This document shows, piece by piece, positions 35,200 through 37,814 of a DNA stretch of 37,814 bases. Where the stretch lies: the NCBI GenBank assembly GCA_902780865.1, contig CACZHC010000016.1, forward strand, positions 1 to 37,814, in the 5' to 3' direction. Positions within the stretch are counted from its first letter, which is position 1. The number at the start of each line of letters is the position of its first letter. Source of the DNA: an uncultured bacterium. Lineage in GTDB: Bacteria; Verrucomicrobiota; Kiritimatiellia; RFP12; UBA1067. The translations under genes were made by a program, and so were the position numbers. Under the pieces are notes generated by a model. That model was not told the DNA's origin and searched no databases. It saw nothing but the letters and a program-made list of their open reading frames with translations.

Positions 35200-36713
35200 C
35201 AACGGTCGAGAAAATCAAGGCAAAGATTCTTGATCTCGCTATTCGCGGTAAGCTTGTACCGCAGAATCCTGATGACGAGCCTGCAAGCGTCCTTCTTGGA
35301 CGCATCAAGGCGGAAAAAGCCAAACTCGTCAAGGCAGGTAAAATCAAGAAGGACAAGAATCCTTCTGAGATTGTTGTCGGTTCCGATGGGGCGACCTATG
35401 AGAAGTTTGCCGACGGCATGACGAAGGACATCTCTGACGAGATTCCATTCGAGCTGCCGCAAGGCTGGGCGTGGGCGAGACTTGGCGTTATTTTTGATGT
35501 AGCGAGGGGTGGGTCGCCAAGACCGATAAAGGCGTATATTACTACAAGTGACGACGGCCTCAATTGGATTAAAATTGGTGACGCTACAATAGGTAGCAAA
35601 TATATCTTCTCAACAGAACAAAAGATTCGTCCAGATGGACTTAAGAAAACGCGAGCCGTATATTCTGGGGATTTGCTACTGACAAACTCTATGAGTTTTG
35701 GGCATCCATACATATTGAAAACAAGTGGATGCATACATGACGGATGGCTTGTATTGCATCCATTGGATGATAAAATTAACAAAGAGTTCTTTTATTATCT
35801 TTTGTCATCTAAATTTGCCTATTCCCAATTTGCCAAAGCTGCGTCTGGCGGAGTGGTTCGGAATCTCAATACAGATAAAGTCATCGCCACAATATTCCCA
35901 TTGCCGTCGCCTTCCGAGCAGAAGCGTATTGTAGCAAAGATTGAAGAACTCTTTGCGTATGCCGATAAGATAGGAAAGGCATCAGATGGAATTGCGCAAG
36001 TAGCACAACGCCTAGACAAAAAGATTCTTGATCTTGCCATAAGAGGTCAACTTGTTCCACAAGACCCCAATGATGAACCTGCAAGCGAACTTATAAAACG
36101 CATTGAAGCCGCGAAGAAGGCGACCGCGAAAGGTCGTAAATCTTCGCGAATTGCCGCTTCTGATAGGCCCGCCTATGAGACCGAAGCGCCATTTGACATC
36201 CCTGATTCATGGGAATGGGTGCAACTTGGTAGCATTTCAAACTATGGTGAGTGCAAGAGTGTTGATGCACATGGTGTAGCTGCGGACACATGGTCTCTTG
36301 ATCTTGAAGAAATAGAGAAAGGAACTGGACGTTTGCTGTGCCGAAAATATGCCGGAGAGAAAACCTCCACGAGCTCCAAGCATGTGTTCAGCAAAGGCAT
36401 GATACTTTACAGCAAATTACGAACCTATCTCAATAAAGTTCTTGTGGCAGATAGAGAAGGAGTGTGTACATCAGAGATAATCCCAATAGCATTATACGAC
36501 AACATAACTCCCGAATATGTTAGATTAGTTTTAATGTCGCCATATTTCCTTGCATACACGGCAAGCAAGGATTATGGGGTAAAAATGCCTCGGATTGGAA
36601 CGTCCGATGCTAGAGCTGCGCTAATTCCACTCCCGCCTATTAATGAGCAGGGGCGAATTGTAGCGAAGGTTGAAGAGTTGAAGGCCATGATAAGCAATCT
36701 TGTGAACTCATAG
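35196..36713 (+). CDS. hsdS: Type I restriction-modification, S (specificity) subunit
   Basis: 505 aa with two target-recognition domains. Each half begins with a conserved helix: KILDLAIRGKLVPQNPDDEPAS near residue 9 and KILDLAIRGQLVPQDPNDEPAS near residue 276 (the internal repeat of HsdS). TRD1 spans about 85-240, beginning PQGWAWARLGVIFDVARGGSP. The central conserved helix is SEQKRIVAKIEELFAYADKI (about 240-259). TRD2 spans about 330-480, beginning PDSWEWVQLGSISNYGECK. The C-terminal helix is EQGRIVAKVEELKAMISNL. It is complete and overlaps hsdM by 4 bp. A recombinase gene and an inverted partial hsdS follow, so this copy is likely the expressed member of a shuffling set. Confidence 0.96.
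   Translation: MTTVEKIKAKILDLAIRGKLVPQNPDDEPASVLLGRIKAEKAKLVKAGKIKKDKNPSEIVVGSDGATYEKFADGMTKDISDEIPFELPQGWAWARLGVIFDVARGGSPRPIKAYITTSDDGLNWIKIGDATIGSKYIFSTEQKIRPDGLKKTRAVYSGDLLLTNSMSFGHPYILKTSGCIHDGWLVLHPLDDKINKEFFYYLLSSKFAYSQFAKAASGGVVRNLNTDKVIATIFPLPSPSEQKRIVAKIEELFAYADKIGKASDGIAQVAQRLDKKILDLAIRGQLVPQDPNDEPASELIKRIEAAKKATAKGRKSSRIAASDRPAYETEAPFDIPDSWEWVQLGSISNYGECKSVDAHGVAADTWSLDLEEIEKGTGRLLCRKYAGEKTSTSSKHVFSKGMILYSKLRTYLNKVLVADREGVCTSEIIPIALYDNITPEYVRLVLMSPYFLAYTASKDYGVKMPRIGTSDARAALIPLPPINEQGRIVAKVEELKAMISNLVNS
35914..35948 (+). repeat. hsdS segment matched in inverted orientation at 37590-37624
   Basis: CCGAGCAGAAG and GCAAAGATTGAAGAA, separated by 9 nt, recur on the - strand at 37624-37590 (about 31 of 35 bases identical by eye). 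It encodes the central conserved helix (EQKRI...KIEEL), a natural crossover point between hsdS copies. The identity could also just reflect protein conservation. Confidence 0.55.
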
Positions 36714-36725
36714 CGCACTATTTTA

Positions 36726-36764
36726 CTATCATAACAGGCCAACGAAAGGAAACTGTTATGATAG
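36726..36764 (+). promoter_or_regulatory. 12-bp perfect inverted repeat over the recombinase start
   Basis: CTATCATAACAG (36726-36737) and CTGTTATGATAG (36753-36764) are exact inverted repeats 15 bp apart. The loop holds the Shine-Dalgarno GAAAGGAA (36744-36751), and the start codon ATG (36758-36760) is inside the 3' arm. It could be an RNA hairpin limiting translation, or a binding site for the recombinase itself. Confidence 0.8.
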
Positions 36765-37567
36765 ACATTGAAAAATTCGCCGCGTTCTTGCGGCAAACAA
36801 ACAAATCAACAAACACGATTGCCTCGTACCTCTTTGCGGCGCGGCAGTTCTCAAATCGCTTTGGAGGATTCTCAAAGAAGAACCTTCGTCTTTACAAAGC
36901 GTTTTTGATTGAACGCTTCAAACCCAAAACAGTAAACATCCGACTTCTTGCCATGAACGCTTATGCGACAAGCATAGGCAAAGCGATATTGAAGATGCCT
37001 CTTGTACGCATCCAGCAGAAACCATTCCTGGAAAATGTCATCAGCGATGCCGATTACACGTACTTCAAGCGTAAGCTGAACAATACAGCAGAACGCTACT
37101 GGTATTTTGTCATTCGCTTTCTTGCGGCCACAGGAGCCCGTATCAGCGAACTTTTACAGATCAAGGTTGAACACGTTACAGCAGGATACATTGACATTTA
37201 TTCAAAAGGCGGAAAAATTCGTCGCATCTATATACCAGAGAAACTCAAGAGTGAGGCACTGGTGTGGTTCGCTTCTCGCAATCAAACTTCTGGCTTCATC
37301 TTTATCAACAGAAGTGGAGAACGCATTACGGCGCGAGGGATTGCCGCGCAGTTGAAAAAATTGGCTATCAAATATAAATTGAACCCATCGGTGGTTTATC
37401 CGCACTCGTTTCGCCATCGTTTCGCCAAAAACTTTTTGGAGAAATTCAATGATATATCACTTCTTGCCGACCTCATGGGGCACGAAAGCATAGAGACGAC
37501 GCGCATCTATCTTCGCCGTACAAGCACCGAGCAAAGAAGCATCATTGATAAGATTGTCACTTGGTGA
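36758..37567 (+). CDS. Tyrosine recombinase, probable hsdS shuffling enzyme
   Basis: 269 aa. An N-terminal SAM-like DNA-binding domain (about 1-85) is followed by the catalytic domain with the full tyrosine-recombinase set: Arg128 (ATGARISELL), Lys150/Lys153 in the beta-hairpin (YSKGGKIRR), His216 and Arg219 (HSFRHRF), His242 (LMGHESIETT) and nucleophile Tyr251 (RIYLRR). It is small, like XerC/D. It sits between hsdS and an inverted partial hsdS, the position of recombinases that invert specificity genes in phase-variable type I systems. The ATG is 44 bp after hsdS and inside an inverted repeat. The 3' end overlaps the convergent hsdS fragment by 11 bp. Generic XerC-like resolution is a less likely role. 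Confidence 0.93.
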   Translation: MIDIEKFAAFLRQTNKSTNTIASYLFAARQFSNRFGGFSKKNLRLYKAFLIERFKPKTVNIRLLAMNAYATSIGKAILKMPLVRIQQKPFLENVISDADYTYFKRKLNNTAERYWYFVIRFLAATGARISELLQIKVEHVTAGYIDIYSKGGKIRRIYIPEKLKSEALVWFASRNQTSGFIFINRSGERITARGIAAQLKKLAIKYKLNPSVVYPHSFRHRFAKNFLEKFNDISLLADLMGHESIETTRIYLRRTSTEQRSIIDKIVTW

Positions 37568-37814
37568 GCGATCTTGTCATAGCTCGCAATTCTTCAATCT
37601 TTGCAAGAATTCTCTTCTGCTCGGCTAGTGGTGGGAGAGGAACGAGTAAATTATGAACCATGCCGGATGAAAAACCCTGCAACCCAATACCCTTGCCCTG
37701 CAATTGGTTAGTCAACTTGTAATAGCGAAGCATATTGCAAAAATATGGAACGCATATTTCCGGCAAGAATGGTCTTAGCCGATGTAAGTGATTTTGTATG
37801 CAGACACTTCTGTC
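37557..37814 (-). CDS. hsdS: Second, inverted hsdS (3' part; runs off the window)
   Basis: Read on the - strand, the frame is open from the window edge (37814) to the TGA at 37559-37557 (85 codons). The sequence is the tail of an HsdS target-recognition domain (FLPEICVPYFCNMLRYYKL, then LQGKGIGLQGFSSGMVHNLL) followed by the conserved closing helix PLPPLAEQKRILAKIEELRAMTRSL. It differs from both TRD tails of the 35196-36713 gene, so it would give another specificity. The TTG at 37766 is not a real start, since the frame continues upstream. It is convergent with the recombinase, with an 11-bp overlap. Whether it has its own promoter or is silent cannot be seen. Confidence 0.88.
   Translation of the reverse strand, partial: DRSVCIQNHLHRLRPFLPEICVPYFCNMLRYYKLTNQLQGKGIGLQGFSSGMVHNLLVPLPPLAEQKRILAKIEELRAMTRSLTK

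Noticed and set aside
37557..37766. A complete small 69-aa protein on the - strand
   Set aside because: The frame continues without a stop to the window edge and its sequence is the tail of HsdS, so it is a partial hsdS gene.

Overview
The window looks like a chromosome fragment of a PVC-superphylum bacterium, most likely a gut-type Kiritimatiellota or Lentisphaerota member. That is inferred from gene content and not from a marker gene. The clues are a long MoxR/DUF58/VWA/DUF4175/cyclase-like operon of the kind known from Planctomycetes and Verrucomicrobia, a Tat-type Gfo/Idh/MocA lipoprotein beside a DUF1080 protein and a GH43 enzyme, and large exported proteins with many small and Cys-rich segments. 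Nearly every gene is on the + strand. No rRNA, tRNA or CRISPR array was seen. Many promoters carry a clear TATAAT-type -10 box.

1-3967: a sugar-catabolism cluster. It holds the 3' part of a GH43 glycosidase, a Tat-exported Gfo/Idh/MocA oxidoreductase, and an exported fusion of a xylose-isomerase-like TIM barrel with a DUF1080 (3-keto-disaccharide hydrolase) domain. A likely terminator follows. 3968-6687: two non-coding stretches with copies of a dispersed repeat, around one unrecognised five-TM protein gene.

6688-24549: a dense high-GC housekeeping and envelope block. prs and pth come first. From a promoter at 8248, trpB (TrpB2 type) runs into FHA-MoxR, DUF58, a BatA-like protein with a PA14 domain, a second VWA membrane protein, a DUF4175 protein with a Gln/Gly-rich repeat tract, an exported cyclase-fold protein, tmk, holB and a sugar isomerase. 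Gaps are at most about 40 bp and several genes overlap, so this may be one transcript of about 16 kb. The MoxR-to-cyclase part probably forms an envelope-associated chaperone/adaptor machine.

24550-30914: a lower-GC accessory segment. Three exported or membrane proteins of unknown function lie between two near-identical cassettes of about 150 bp (hairpin plus T-run, tandem 12-bp repeats, -10 box, palindrome). The second cassette leads into a repeat- and hairpin-rich non-coding region.

30915-37814: a type I restriction-modification locus, hsdR-hsdM-hsdS, then a tyrosine recombinase and the 3' part of a second, inverted hsdS that runs off the window. This is the layout of a phase-variable type I system in which the recombinase shuffles target-recognition domains. 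The recombinase start codon is in the stem of a perfect 12-bp inverted repeat whose loop carries the ribosome binding site.
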